Of a stretch of 35,563 nucleotides of DNA, positions 9,519 through 19,666 are shown piece by piece. The DNA is taken from contig RECO01000180.1 in the NCBI GenBank assembly GCA_007694015.1, positions 1 through 35,563 of the forward strand, written 5' to 3'. The position numbers and the translations under genes are program-made. Positions within the stretch are counted from its first letter, which is position 1. The number at the start of each line of letters is the position of its first letter. The notes under the pieces are model-generated. The model saw only the letters and a program-made list of their open reading frames with translations. It had not been told where the DNA came from and searched no databases. This DNA is from Geminicoccaceae bacterium. Lineage in GTDB: Bacteria; Pseudomonadota; Alphaproteobacteria; Geminicoccales; Geminicoccaceae.

Positions 9519-9680
9519 GCTGCTGCTCCTGTCTTTTTGCCGTATCAAATCGGTCTGTTTCGCCGCCGGCATGGCGGCCATGCACGTACGGTTGGTCGGT
9601 ACACGACCCGGCTGCGACCGACAACCGCGGTCCCGTGCAGCGCAGCAAAGCCGAGCCTTGTTTCCAAGCGACGTTCGCCC

Positions 9681-9806
9681 AAAGCGTTTCCCGGTTAGGT
9701 AGCGCACAGGCCAGCCCTCACCCCCGCCCGGCCTCCCACGAGTGTACGATGCCATGGGTGGCCGGGCGGGGGTGAGGGCTGGTCAAGCCTTTCGGGAAAC
9801 GCTCTA
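9681..9806. repeat. MITE-like palindromic repeat, copy B (inverted relative to copy A)
   Basis: 25-nt exact match to copy A in reverse complement (9683-9707 vs 356-380); 23-bp perfect internal inverted repeat 9711-9733 / 9760-9782; ends AAAGCGTTTCCCGG / CGGGAAACGCTCTA. Confidence 0.87.
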
Positions 9807-9838
9807 AGTGGCCGGGGACATCGCCCTGCCACGACGCC

Positions 9839-10729
9839 ATGCCATTGAACCCGCCCTTCGTTTCATTGATCGTCCCCGCCTTTCGTACGCACGACACCAT
9901 CGTGCGCTGCGTGCGCAGTGCGCTCGCCCAGACCTGGCCGCACTGGGAGTTGGTCGTCGCCAGCGACGACGGCACGGATTATCTGGCCACACTCCGGGCC
10001 AACGGCATCGCCGATGCGCGCATTCGCCAAGTCTCGACCGGCGGCGTCGGCACGGGCAGCCCCAGCGCACGCAACGCGGCGCTCAGGGCGGCCGAGGGTG
10101 CGGTCATCGGCCATCTGGATGCCGACGATGCGATGCGGCCGGATCGCCTGGAACGGCTCCTGCCGCTGGTCGAGGCGCATGGTGCCGCCGTCTGCAACAC
10201 CGCCGTGCACGACCCGGCGGGCCGTTTCTACAAGCAGCCGCTGGCGCCGTTCCCGGTTCCGCGCCGCTTTACCACGGACGACCTGCTGACCCCGCGCGTG
10301 CCCTTTGCCTGCCTGTTTCGGCGCGATCTGCAGCCGCACGGGTGGACGCCCACGCCGTTTGCGGGCGACGTTTTGATCAATCTCGAACTGCTCAGCGCCG
10401 CCCCCACCATGCAGGTCCACCCGGAAGCGCTCTACCTCTATTACAAGCGCTTCGGCTCGACCACGTTGGCGCCGGACGCGGCGGAGCGGGCGGATCGGGG
10501 CTATGCGACCATCTTGGGGTTGCTCGCAGGGGGTGGCTTGCGTTTGTCCGAGGCGGTGCGCTTGGCGGCCTTGCGCCAGTTCACCTTCGACCAAAGGCTC
10601 AACCGTTTGTTCAGCGGCTATCTGGCGGAAGGGCGCGTCGCCCATCTCGAAGACTTCCTCGACTTGACCGATTGCGGCCGTGCCCCTTGGGTCGAGGGGG
10701 AACTCGAACGTTGCGAGGCAAACCGATGA
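9839..10729 (+). CDS. glycosyltransferase family 2 protein
   Basis: VSLIVPAFRTHDTIVRCVRSALAQTWPHWELVVASDDGTD and HLDADDAMRPDRL (GT-A fold, DxD-like motif). Confidence 0.9.
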   Translation: MPLNPPFVSLIVPAFRTHDTIVRCVRSALAQTWPHWELVVASDDGTDYLATLRANGIADARIRQVSTGGVGTGSPSARNAALRAAEGAVIGHLDADDAMRPDRLERLLPLVEAHGAAVCNTAVHDPAGRFYKQPLAPFPVPRRFTTDDLLTPRVPFACLFRRDLQPHGWTPTPFAGDVLINLELLSAAPTMQVHPEALYLYYKRFGSTTLAPDAAERADRGYATILGLLAGGGLRLSEAVRLAALRQFTFDQRLNRLFSGYLAEGRVAHLEDFLDLTDCGRAPWVEGELERCEANR

Positions 10730-11493
10730 CGACCGCACTGGTGACGGGCGGGGCCGTGCGCGTCGGCCGTGCCTTCGTCGAAGCCCTGGCCGCCGATGGC
10801 TATGCGGTGGCGATCCATTGCCACGGCTCGACCGAGGCTGGCGAGAACCTCGCGGCCCGGCTCCGCGCCGACGGTGCCGAGGTCGCGGTGGTGCGGGCGG
10901 ACCTCGCCGACGACAACGCCGTGCGCACGCTCGTCGGCGAAGCCGCAGCCAGGCTCGGCCCGGTGACGACCCTGGTCAACAGTGCCTCGATCTTCGAGCC
11001 CGACACGAGTGCCGACCTCGACCCCGCCTCGTTTCGCCGCCAGCTCGGCATCAATCTGCTGGCGCCCTTGCTCTTGACCCGCGAGCTGCGTGCCCAGTTG
11101 CCGAGCGATAGCGTCGGGAACGTCGTCAACGTGTTGGACCAAAAGGTCGAGGCACCCCTGCCCGATTATCTCTCCTACACGCTCTCCAAGACCGGCCTCG
11201 CCACGGCGACGCGGCTGTTGGCGATCGAGCAGGCGCCGCGGATGAGGGTCAACGCCATCGCCCCCGGCCTGACGCTGCCGAGCGGTGCGCAAAGCCAAGC
11301 CGCGTTCGAGGCGGTCCACGCGCAAACCCCGCTCGAGCGCGGCAACACCACGGCCGACCTCGTGCACGCGCTCCGCTACCTGCTCGCGGCACCCGCGGTC
11401 ACCGGACAAATCCTCTACGTCGATGGCGGCCAGCGGCTGGAGCCCCGCTACACCGATCCGACGATCACGGGCCATGTTCGAAGCCCCGCGTAG
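10726..11493 (+). CDS. SDR family oxidoreductase, pteridine-reductase/FolM-like
   Basis: TGGAVRVG (TGxxxRxG motif of pteridine reductases), YxxxK (YTLSK), INLLAPLLL; ATG overlaps the GT2 stop codon. Confidence 0.85.
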   Translation: MTTALVTGGAVRVGRAFVEALAADGYAVAIHCHGSTEAGENLAARLRADGAEVAVVRADLADDNAVRTLVGEAAARLGPVTTLVNSASIFEPDTSADLDPASFRRQLGINLLAPLLLTRELRAQLPSDSVGNVVNVLDQKVEAPLPDYLSYTLSKTGLATATRLLAIEQAPRMRVNAIAPGLTLPSGAQSQAAFEAVHAQTPLERGNTTADLVHALRYLLAAPAVTGQILYVDGGQRLEPRYTDPTITGHVRSPA

Positions 11494-11863
11494 CTGGCAC
11501 CGCATCGGTCTGGAGGGGGTCACGGTCTCGATGAAGGTCGGCGCCGCCGACTTCGAGCAACACCCGAACCATCGCCAGCCCCTGGTGATCGATGTCGACC
11601 TCTACCGCTTCGCGGGGCCGCTGCCCGTCGCGGGCTTGGCCGACACCCTGGACTACGACCGCCTTTACCGGCAACTCACCGAAGTGTGGCCGAAGCGAGC
11701 GCACACCGATCTGCTCGAAACCCTGGCCGAGGACCTGCTCGCCTTCTGCTTCGAGGATCCGCGGGTCGACGCCGTGCGGGTCAAGCTGCGCAAGCCCGCC
11801 ATCTATGGCGGCCAAGCCACGCCAGTGGTCGAGATCCTCCGGGTAAAAACGGACGCCGCCTAG
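11474..11863 (+). CDS. folB: dihydroneopterin aldolase (FolB)
   Basis: FolB-like: GLEGVTVSMKVGAADFEQHPNHRQPLVIDVDLYR ... DTLDYDRLYR ... LLETLAEDLLAFCF ... VRVKLRKP. Confidence 0.88.
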   Translation: MFEAPRSWHRIGLEGVTVSMKVGAADFEQHPNHRQPLVIDVDLYRFAGPLPVAGLADTLDYDRLYRQLTEVWPKRAHTDLLETLAEDLLAFCFEDPRVDAVRVKLRKPAIYGGQATPVVEILRVKTDAA

Positions 11864-11942
11864 CAGCTGTGCGCGCGTCTGCGGATGCACCGGCCGCTTA
11901 CATCCTCTACGCTGGACGGCGGCCGAGTTGGGGGAGAACGTG

Positions 11943-13178
11943 ATGCGGGTATTGGTCCTGGGGGCGGGCGTCATCGGCGTGACCAGTGCCTATGCGTTGC
12001 ACCGTGCCGGGCACGAGGTGGTGCTCGTGGAGCGGCGCGAGGCCGTCGGTCAGGAGACCAGCTGGGGCAATGGCGGCATCATCCACACCAGCGAGGCGGG
12101 GCCGTGGTCGGAGCCGGGGGCTTGGCGGGAGGTGCTGCGCTCGCTGGGCCGCGAAGACGCGCCGATGCTGTTGCGTCTCAAGGCGTTGCCGGGGTTGTGG
12201 CGCTGGGGCCCGCAATTTCTGCGCGAATGTGCGCCGCACCGTTTTCGTCGCAACCTCCACGCCAATCTGGCGCTGGCGGTGGCGAGCGTGGCGGCGCTCG
12301 ACCGCATCCGCCATGAGACCGGCATCACCCACGACGAGGTGACCCGCGGCACGCTCGAGATCTGCCACACCCAGGCGCAGCTGCACCATTTGGTCGACAA
12401 ATTGGCCCCGCTCGCCGAACACGGTCTCAGGTTCCAGGTCCTCGACCGCGCGGCGGCGACGGCCCTGGAGCCGGCGCTCGCCACGGCGAGCCAGGCCGTC
12501 GTTGGCGCCATCCACTTTCATGCCGATCAATCGGGTTGCTGCGAGACGTTCACCAAGAAACTCGCGGACTGGCTGGTCGAACGCGGCGCGGAGCTGCACA
12601 CCGGCACCACGGTCGAGCGGCTCCTGGTCGAGGGTGGGCGCGTCGTTGGCGCCGTGACCGACGGCGGGCCGGTGCGGGCCGATGCGGTGGTGGTCGCACT
12701 CGGGCCTTGGAGCCGGCGCCTGTTGCAGACCGTGGGCGTCGAGGTGCCGATCTACCCGGTCAAGGGGGTATCGATCACCATGGATCGCCGTGCTTGGCCC
12801 GAAGCGCCGACCATGACGGTCTTGAACCACGGCTGGTTCTTCGCGCTCACGCCGCTCGGCGATCGCATCCGGGTGGCGGGCTCGGCCGAGTTCACCGGCT
12901 GGGACACGACCCCGGCGCCGGCGCGGATCGACGCCATCCTGGGCCGGGCGGTGCACGTTTTTCCGGGTCTCAGGGCCTGTGCGGCGGCGCCCGGCCGGCG
13001 CGACTGGGCGGGGCTCCGCCCGATCGTGCCCTCGGGCGTGCCGATCGTCGGCGTCAACCCGAAGCCGGGCTTGTGGCTCAACGTCGGCCATGGCCATCTC
13101 GGCTGGACCCTGGCCGCCGGCAGCGCCGAGCGGTTGGCCCAGGCCATCGGCGGGCACAACGCCGGCTTGGCCGCCTGA
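11943..13178 (+). CDS. FAD-dependent oxidoreductase, D-amino acid dehydrogenase (DadA) family
   Basis: MRVLVLGAGVIGVTSAYALHRAGHEVVLVERREAVGQETSWGNGGIIHTSEAGPWSEPG and C-terminal GLWLNVGHGHLGWTLAAGSAERLA; upstream GGGGGAG. Confidence 0.9.
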   Translation: MRVLVLGAGVIGVTSAYALHRAGHEVVLVERREAVGQETSWGNGGIIHTSEAGPWSEPGAWREVLRSLGREDAPMLLRLKALPGLWRWGPQFLRECAPHRFRRNLHANLALAVASVAALDRIRHETGITHDEVTRGTLEICHTQAQLHHLVDKLAPLAEHGLRFQVLDRAAATALEPALATASQAVVGAIHFHADQSGCCETFTKKLADWLVERGAELHTGTTVERLLVEGGRVVGAVTDGGPVRADAVVVALGPWSRRLLQTVGVEVPIYPVKGVSITMDRRAWPEAPTMTVLNHGWFFALTPLGDRIRVAGSAEFTGWDTTPAPARIDAILGRAVHVFPGLRACAAAPGRRDWAGLRPIVPSGVPIVGVNPKPGLWLNVGHGHLGWTLAAGSAERLAQAIGGHNAGLAA

Positions 13179-13913
13179 GTGGAGCCGTTCGTGATCGAGC
13201 CCGAAGCCCCGATCCTCATCCTCACCGGTGCCGGCATCTCGGCGGAATCGGGTCTTGCCACCTTCCGCGGCGGCGGTGGTTTGTGGGAGGGCCATCGCGT
13301 CGAGGACGTGGCCACGCCCGAAGCCTTCGCGCGCAATCCCGCGCTCGTGCAGCGCTTCTACAATCTCCGCCGCGCGCAACTGCGCGATCCGGCCATCCGG
13401 CCCAACGCCGCGCACCGCGCCCTCGCGAAGCTCGAAGCCACCTGGCCCGGTCCGGTCACGCTGGTGACCCAGAACATCGACGACCTGCACGAACGCGCCG
13501 GCCACCGCGACGTCGTGCACATGCACGGTGCCTTGAACCAGGCTGCCTGCACCGCCTGCGACGCCGAAACGAGCTGGCTCGGCGACCTCGACGAGAGCAG
13601 CCGCTGCCCGGCCTGCGCCGCCGTCGGCGCGCTGCGACCGGCCGTGGTCTGGTTTGGGGAAATCCCCCAGCACCTCGATCGCATCGCCCGCGAACTCGCC
13701 GCCTGCGAGCTGTTCGTCGCCATCGGCACGAGCGGCGTCGTTTATCCGGCCGCCGGCTTCGTTGCCGAAGTGCGGGCGCATGGCCTGGCCCACACCCTCG
13801 AGATCAACCTCGAACCGTCCTCGGTCCACTCGGTTTTCCACGAAGGCCGCCAAGGTGCTGCCAGCACGCTGGTGCCGGCGTGGGTCGACGAGCTGCTGGC
13901 GCGGGTGGGGTAG
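13179..13913 (+). CDS. NAD-dependent deacylase, sirtuin family (CobB-like, class III motif)
   Basis: LTGAGISAESGLATFRG, TQNIDDLHERAG, VHMHGALN, CxxC pairs, WFGEIP; FYNLRRAQL matches the Tyr/Arg deacylase motif; GTG start directly after dadA-like stop. Confidence 0.92.
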   Translation: MEPFVIEPEAPILILTGAGISAESGLATFRGGGGLWEGHRVEDVATPEAFARNPALVQRFYNLRRAQLRDPAIRPNAAHRALAKLEATWPGPVTLVTQNIDDLHERAGHRDVVHMHGALNQAACTACDAETSWLGDLDESSRCPACAAVGALRPAVVWFGEIPQHLDRIARELAACELFVAIGTSGVVYPAAGFVAEVRAHGLAHTLEINLEPSSVHSVFHEGRQGAASTLVPAWVDELLARVG

Positions 13914-13937
13914 GGAGGAGAGATCGAAGAGGAAGGG

Positions 13938-14097
13938 AAGGGGGGACTTGATGGTCCCCCCTTCGACCCCCCAACGCGACGGCTCACGCCGTCGCGACGT
14001 TATGAACGGGCAGCGACAACGCCGCTCAAATCCCTCAACTTGCAGCGGCAAAGCCGCTGCTTGGGGGGTGTAAGGGGGGACCATCAAGTCCCCCCTT
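13938..14097. repeat. Composite nested inverted-repeat/hairpin element between convergent genes
   Basis: Outer arms AAGGGGGGACTTGATGGTCCCCCCTT (13938-13963) and AAGGGGGGACCATCAAGTCCCCCCTT (14072-14097) are exact reverse complements and each is itself a hairpin; CCCCCCAA (13967-13974)/TTGGGGGG (14061-14068); inner hairpins 13975-13996 and 14042-14060. Confidence 0.9.
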
Positions 14098-14118
14098 TTC
14101 TTTTTCCTGCTTCTTTCC

Positions 14119-15390
<1,272 letters not shown>

Positions 15391-15577
15391 TTCATTGTCC
15401 TAAGGGCGCCCTAAGCGGCGCCGAGCTGCCCGTCGCGCGCGTGTCGAAGGGCAGGGGTCACGTGGTGACTAGCTCGGGATGTTGGGCCGCACGAGGCCGC
15501 CCGTCGCGCGATCGCGAGAAAGACGAAGAGCTTTTGCGCAGCCGCGGCGTGAAAAGTCAAGCCTCGTCGGGGCTGCC

Positions 15578-16060
15578 TCAGCGCCCGGTGCGCTTGATGG
15601 CTTGGATCGCCGCATCCAGGGCACCGAGGAACCGCGAGCGGTCCTGTTTGGTGAACGGGCGTCCGCCGCCGCGGATTTGGCCGGTGTCGCGCAAGGTGGT
15701 GAGCAGGTCGCGGGTGGCGAGGTCGTTGCCGATCGAGGCTTCGGTGAAGGCGCGGCCCGTCGGACCAAGCGTACGCACGCCCTTGGTGACGCAGCGATGC
15801 GCGAGCGGGATGTCGCTCGTGACCACCACGTCGCCGGGTTGGGCCGCGTCGGCGATCCAGTCGTCGGCCCGATCCAGCCCCGCCTCGACCAAGACCAACT
15901 CGATCAACGGACTGGCCGGCAGCCGCAAATAGGCGTTGCTCACCACGAGCGTTACCAAGCCATAGCGGCCGGCGACGCGAAAGGTCTCGTCCTTCACGGG
16001 ACACGCATCGGCGTCCAGGAAAATTCGGCTCAACGCGTTCGTGCCTCTGTCTTGCACCAC
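15578..16060 (-). CDS. YaiI/YqxD (DUF188) family protein
   Basis: IFLDADACPVKDETFRVA, VVTSDIPLAHRCVTKG; true start may be the internal TTG at 16033. Confidence 0.9.
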   Translation of the reverse strand: MVQDRGTNALSRIFLDADACPVKDETFRVAGRYGLVTLVVSNAYLRLPASPLIELVLVEAGLDRADDWIADAAQPGDVVVTSDIPLAHRCVTKGVRTLGPTGRAFTEASIGNDLATRDLLTTLRDTGQIRGGGRPFTKQDRSRFLGALDAAIQAIKRTGR

Positions 16061-16086
16061 GTCCCCTTACACCCGATTTAGGAGCG

Positions 16087-17301
16087 ATGTCGTCTTATGT
16101 CGCCTGTCACGATTGCGGTGCGGTTCACCGCCGCGAGCCCCTGGCGCCCGGTCGAAAGGCCCGCTGCCGGCGCTGCGGCAGCACCCTCTACCGGCGTCGC
16201 CACGACCCGTTGAACCGCGGCATCGCCTTTTTGTCGGCGGCGCTGGTCTTGTGGCTTTTGGTGCACGTGTTGCCCTTGCTCACGCTTCGGCTCGACGGGG
16301 CCGCCCACACGGCGACGCTGCACGCTGCCGTGCGGGCCATCGCCGATGCCGGGCTTTGGCCCTTGGCGTTGATGGTGCTGGCCTTCGTCAGCCTGGTGCC
16401 GGGCACCAAGATCCTCTCCAGCTTGATCGCCGCCATCGCCGCCCGCCAGGGCTGGCGCCACCCGATCGCCCGGCTGGCCTTCACCCTCGGCCAGCGCCAG
16501 ACGCCCTGGGCGATGCTGGAAATCTTCCTGCTCGGTCTGATCGTCGCCTACGTGAAGCTCGCGGCGTTGGCGCGGGTCGAGTTGGAGGCGGGGCTGGTGT
16601 TGTTGGCCCTGACCATCCTCTGCATCGCCGCCGCCGATGCGGTCTTGGAGCCCGAAGCCGTCTGGTCCCGGATCGGCCGGCCAACGCCACCCGTGCCGGC
16701 GCCTGACCGGGGGGTCGCCTGCCACACCTGTCACTGGCTGGCCCCCGCCGTGGCGCGTCGCTGTCCCCGCTGCAACGCCACCTTGCACCACCGCAAGGCC
16801 CGCTCGCTGCAACGGAGCTGGGCGTTTCTGATCGCGGCGGCGGTGCTCTACATCCCGGCGAACCTCTATCCGATGATGATCATCAGCCAACTCGGCCGCA
16901 CCGATCCCACGACCATCCTGGGCGGTGTGGTCGACCTCTTCGCGGCGCAGCTCTATGGGATTGCCGTCATCGTCTTCGTGGCGTCGATCCTGGTTCCGGT
17001 CGCCAAGATCGTGGGCCTCGCCTGGCTCTTGATCGCCACGCAGCGCCGCTCGGCCGACAGCTTGCGCTCGCGCACCCGGGCCTATGCCGCGATCGAGTTC
17101 GTCGGGCGTTGGTCGATGGTCGACGTGTTCATGGTGGCCATCCTCGCCAGTTTGGTGAACGTCCCTGGTCTGCTTTCGATCGAACCCGGAATTGGTGCCT
17201 TTGCCTTTGCCTCCGTCGTCATCCTGACCATGTTCGCCTCCGCCAGCTACGACCCGCGTCTCGCCTGGGACGGTGCAACGGTGCGCCACGGCCATGGCTG
17301 A
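16087..17301 (+). CDS. pqiA: paraquat-inducible protein A (PqiA)
   Basis: Two zinc-ribbon CxxC pairs (CHDCG...CRRCG; CHTCH...CPRCN), duplicated 4-TM domains; followed by pqiB and pqiC. Confidence 0.92.
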   Translation: MSSYVACHDCGAVHRREPLAPGRKARCRRCGSTLYRRRHDPLNRGIAFLSAALVLWLLVHVLPLLTLRLDGAAHTATLHAAVRAIADAGLWPLALMVLAFVSLVPGTKILSSLIAAIAARQGWRHPIARLAFTLGQRQTPWAMLEIFLLGLIVAYVKLAALARVELEAGLVLLALTILCIAAADAVLEPEAVWSRIGRPTPPVPAPDRGVACHTCHWLAPAVARRCPRCNATLHHRKARSLQRSWAFLIAAAVLYIPANLYPMMIISQLGRTDPTTILGGVVDLFAAQLYGIAVIVFVASILVPVAKIVGLAWLLIATQRRSADSLRSRTRAYAAIEFVGRWSMVDVFMVAILASLVNVPGLLSIEPGIGAFAFASVVILTMFASASYDPRLAWDGATVRHGHG

Positions 17302-18982
17302 GCCCCCGCGCGACGACGACGCGCTGCCGCCGGAGGTGGCCCGCAGCCGCACGATTTCGATCGTCTGGCTGGTGCCGCTCTTCGCCGTCGGCGTGGGGCT
17401 TTGGTTGTCGTGGGACGCCTATCGCCAGCGCGGGCCGGTCATCACGCTGCAATTGTCCAACGCGGAGGGGCTGGAGGCGAACCAGACCCGCGTTCGGCTG
17501 CTCGACGTCGAGGTCGGCATGGTGACCGATCTCGCCGTTGCTCCCGATTTCAGCCACGTCGTCGCCACCATCAAGATGGACAAGGCGGCCGAAGCCTACA
17601 TGGTCGAGGGCACGCGCTTTTGGGTGGTGCGGCCCCGCATCGGCCCGGGTGGGATCAGCGGCCTTTCGACGGTGCTGTCCGGTCCCTACATCGCCGTCGC
17701 TCCGGGCGAGGGCGAGCCGACGACCGAATTTGCCGCTCTGACCGTGCCGCCACCCTTCGCCCCGCCGGAACCCGGTCGGCGGTTCGTCCTCACCACCGAA
17801 AACCTGGGAGGCGTCGCCCGCGGCTCGGGTGTGTTCCACCGCGGCTTGCGCGTGGGGCAGGTGGTCGACTACCGGCTCATGCCGAACGACCGGGGTGTCG
17901 AGATCGACGTGTTCGTGCCCGAAGAAGCGGCCGAACTGGTGCGCACCGACGCCCGCTTCTGGCTCGCGAACGGGATCGAGTTCCATCTCGATGCGACCGG
18001 GCTTCGGGTGGAGATGACCTCGCTCGAGGCCTTTCTTGCGGGCGGCATCGCATTTCGAAGCCCCTTGGATTCGCTGGCTCCCACGGCGCCCGACGGCCAG
18101 GAGTTCGCGCTGTTCCGCACGCCGCAGGACGCGGAGGACGCAAAGGGTGCGGGCACCGTCACCTACATGGCCTATTTCGAGGGCAATATCGGTGGTTTGC
18201 GCACGGGCTCGCCGGTCCTGTTTCGGGGCGTGCGTATCGGCCGCGTGCTCGACGTGCGCTTCGACTTCGATCCCGTCACCGCGTCGATTCGCGTGCCCGT
18301 GCGCTTCGAGGTGTTCGAACGGCAGCTGTTCGTCGATGACGACGCCCCCTCGGTGACGGCGCGCCGCCAACTCGATGCGCTGACCGCGCAGGGGCTCAGA
18401 GCCCGTCTCGTGACCCTCAACATCGTCACCGGCGACCTTGCGATCGCCTTCGACGAGGTCGCCGATCCGCCGCCGGCCGCCATCGATTGGGCGCACGACC
18501 CGCCGATCTTTCCGACCGTGCCGGGCTCCTTCGACGAGTTGCAAGCCAGCTTGCAGGACGTACTCCGCACGTTCCGCGGGCTGCCGCTGGAGGAACTGGC
18601 CGAGGACTTCCGCCGCATCGTCCAGGGCGCGGCAGATCTGTTGACGTCGCCGGGGCTGACCGATGGCCTCGACGAGGCGGGCGCCGCTGCCGCCGTCTTG
18701 CGCACGCTCCTGGCCGACCTGCAGGCCGAATTGCCGGGCCTCCTGGCCACTGCGGAGCGGACGCTCGGCGAGGCCGATGCGGGCGTGCGCGAGTTGCGCC
18801 GCGCCATCGCCGGTGTGACCGACGTGGTCCAGGGCGTGGACCGCTTGGTCGACGGTGCCCAGACCGTGCCCTACGACACCCAGCGTCTGTTGCAGGAGCT
18901 GCGCCTGTTGACCCGTTCGCTCAACCAGTTCGTCGACTATCTGGAACGCAACCCCGAGGCGCTGTTGCGAGGGCGGCGATGA
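17294..18982 (+). CDS. pqiB: PqiB-like MCE/MlaD family protein
   Basis: Three MCE-like segments following one N-terminal TM (RTISIVWLVPLFAVGVGLWLSWDAYRQRGPVITLQLSNAEGLEA); overlaps pqiA. Confidence 0.92.
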   Translation: MAEPPRDDDALPPEVARSRTISIVWLVPLFAVGVGLWLSWDAYRQRGPVITLQLSNAEGLEANQTRVRLLDVEVGMVTDLAVAPDFSHVVATIKMDKAAEAYMVEGTRFWVVRPRIGPGGISGLSTVLSGPYIAVAPGEGEPTTEFAALTVPPPFAPPEPGRRFVLTTENLGGVARGSGVFHRGLRVGQVVDYRLMPNDRGVEIDVFVPEEAAELVRTDARFWLANGIEFHLDATGLRVEMTSLEAFLAGGIAFRSPLDSLAPTAPDGQEFALFRTPQDAEDAKGAGTVTYMAYFEGNIGGLRTGSPVLFRGVRIGRVLDVRFDFDPVTASIRVPVRFEVFERQLFVDDDAPSVTARRQLDALTAQGLRARLVTLNIVTGDLAIAFDEVADPPPAAIDWAHDPPIFPTVPGSFDELQASLQDVLRTFRGLPLEELAEDFRRIVQGAADLLTSPGLTDGLDEAGAAAAVLRTLLADLQAELPGLLATAERTLGEADAGVRELRRAIAGVTDVVQGVDRLVDGAQTVPYDTQRLLQELRLLTRSLNQFVDYLERNPEALLRGRR

Positions 18983-19548
18983 AGCGGCGCGGCTTCGTTC
19001 TCCTCGCCTTGGCGCTCGGCGCGTGCGCGAGCGTGCCGCCCCGGTTGCACAGCCTCGCCCCGAGCCTCGCCCCGGTAGCACCGCCGAGCGGTCTGCGCGT
19101 CGGCCTGGAGCCGGTCGACGTCGCCGCCATCCTCTCGCGCCGGGAATTGGTGCTGCGGCCCACGCCCACCGGCGTGACCCTCGCCCGGAACGACCTCTGG
19201 GCCGAGCCCCTCGACGTGATGCTGCAGCGCGTGCTCGCCGAGGACTTGGCCGCCGCCTTGGGTGCGGTTCAGGTCACCCGCCTGCCGACCCGGCTGCCCC
19301 CGGACGTCGACCGGCTGGTCGAGGTGTCGGTGCTCGACCTCGACGGCCGCGATCAGGCCACCGCCCGGCTCACGGCCACTTGGCGCATCCACCAGGACCG
19401 GCCGCGGCGGGTCGTGCGGGAGGGGCGCAGCGACATCGTGGAGCCGTTCGCGCCGCCGGGCGACGTCGAGGCCCTGGTGCTCGCGATGAACCGCGCCGTC
19501 GCCCAGCTCGCCCAGGATATCGCCAACGCGCTGCGGGCAACCGCCTGA
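18979..19548 (+). CDS. pqiC: PqiC-like ABC-type transport auxiliary lipoprotein
   Basis: Lipobox MKRRGFVLLALALGACAS; ATGA overlap with pqiB. Confidence 0.87.
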   Translation: MKRRGFVLLALALGACASVPPRLHSLAPSLAPVAPPSGLRVGLEPVDVAAILSRRELVLRPTPTGVTLARNDLWAEPLDVMLQRVLAEDLAAALGAVQVTRLPTRLPPDVDRLVEVSVLDLDGRDQATARLTATWRIHQDRPRRVVREGRSDIVEPFAPPGDVEALVLAMNRAVAQLAQDIANALRATA

Positions 19549-19666
19549 GCCCTTTGGCTGCGTAAATCAAGCTGGCGTCATGTGCTCGTAGGCAGCCGCT
19601 GGTGGCCACCGGGCTCGGGCCGGCTATAGTTGCGGCGCAGCGACGAACGCATTGACGGAGGAGACC

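Noticed and set aside
7254-9698. 814-aa plus-strand ORF antisense to the TRAP permease and SBP
   Set aside because: Spans two well-supported minus-strand genes and their terminator; composition is antisense-like with no recognisable domain.
11907-14087. 726-aa minus-strand ORF across the DadA-like and sirtuin genes
   Set aside because: Antisense artefact over two clearly conserved plus-strand genes.
19620-19660. TATAGT-like -10 element upstream of the glyoxalase-like gene
   Set aside because: Plausible but no convincing -35 box; too weak to report as a promoter without 5'-end data.
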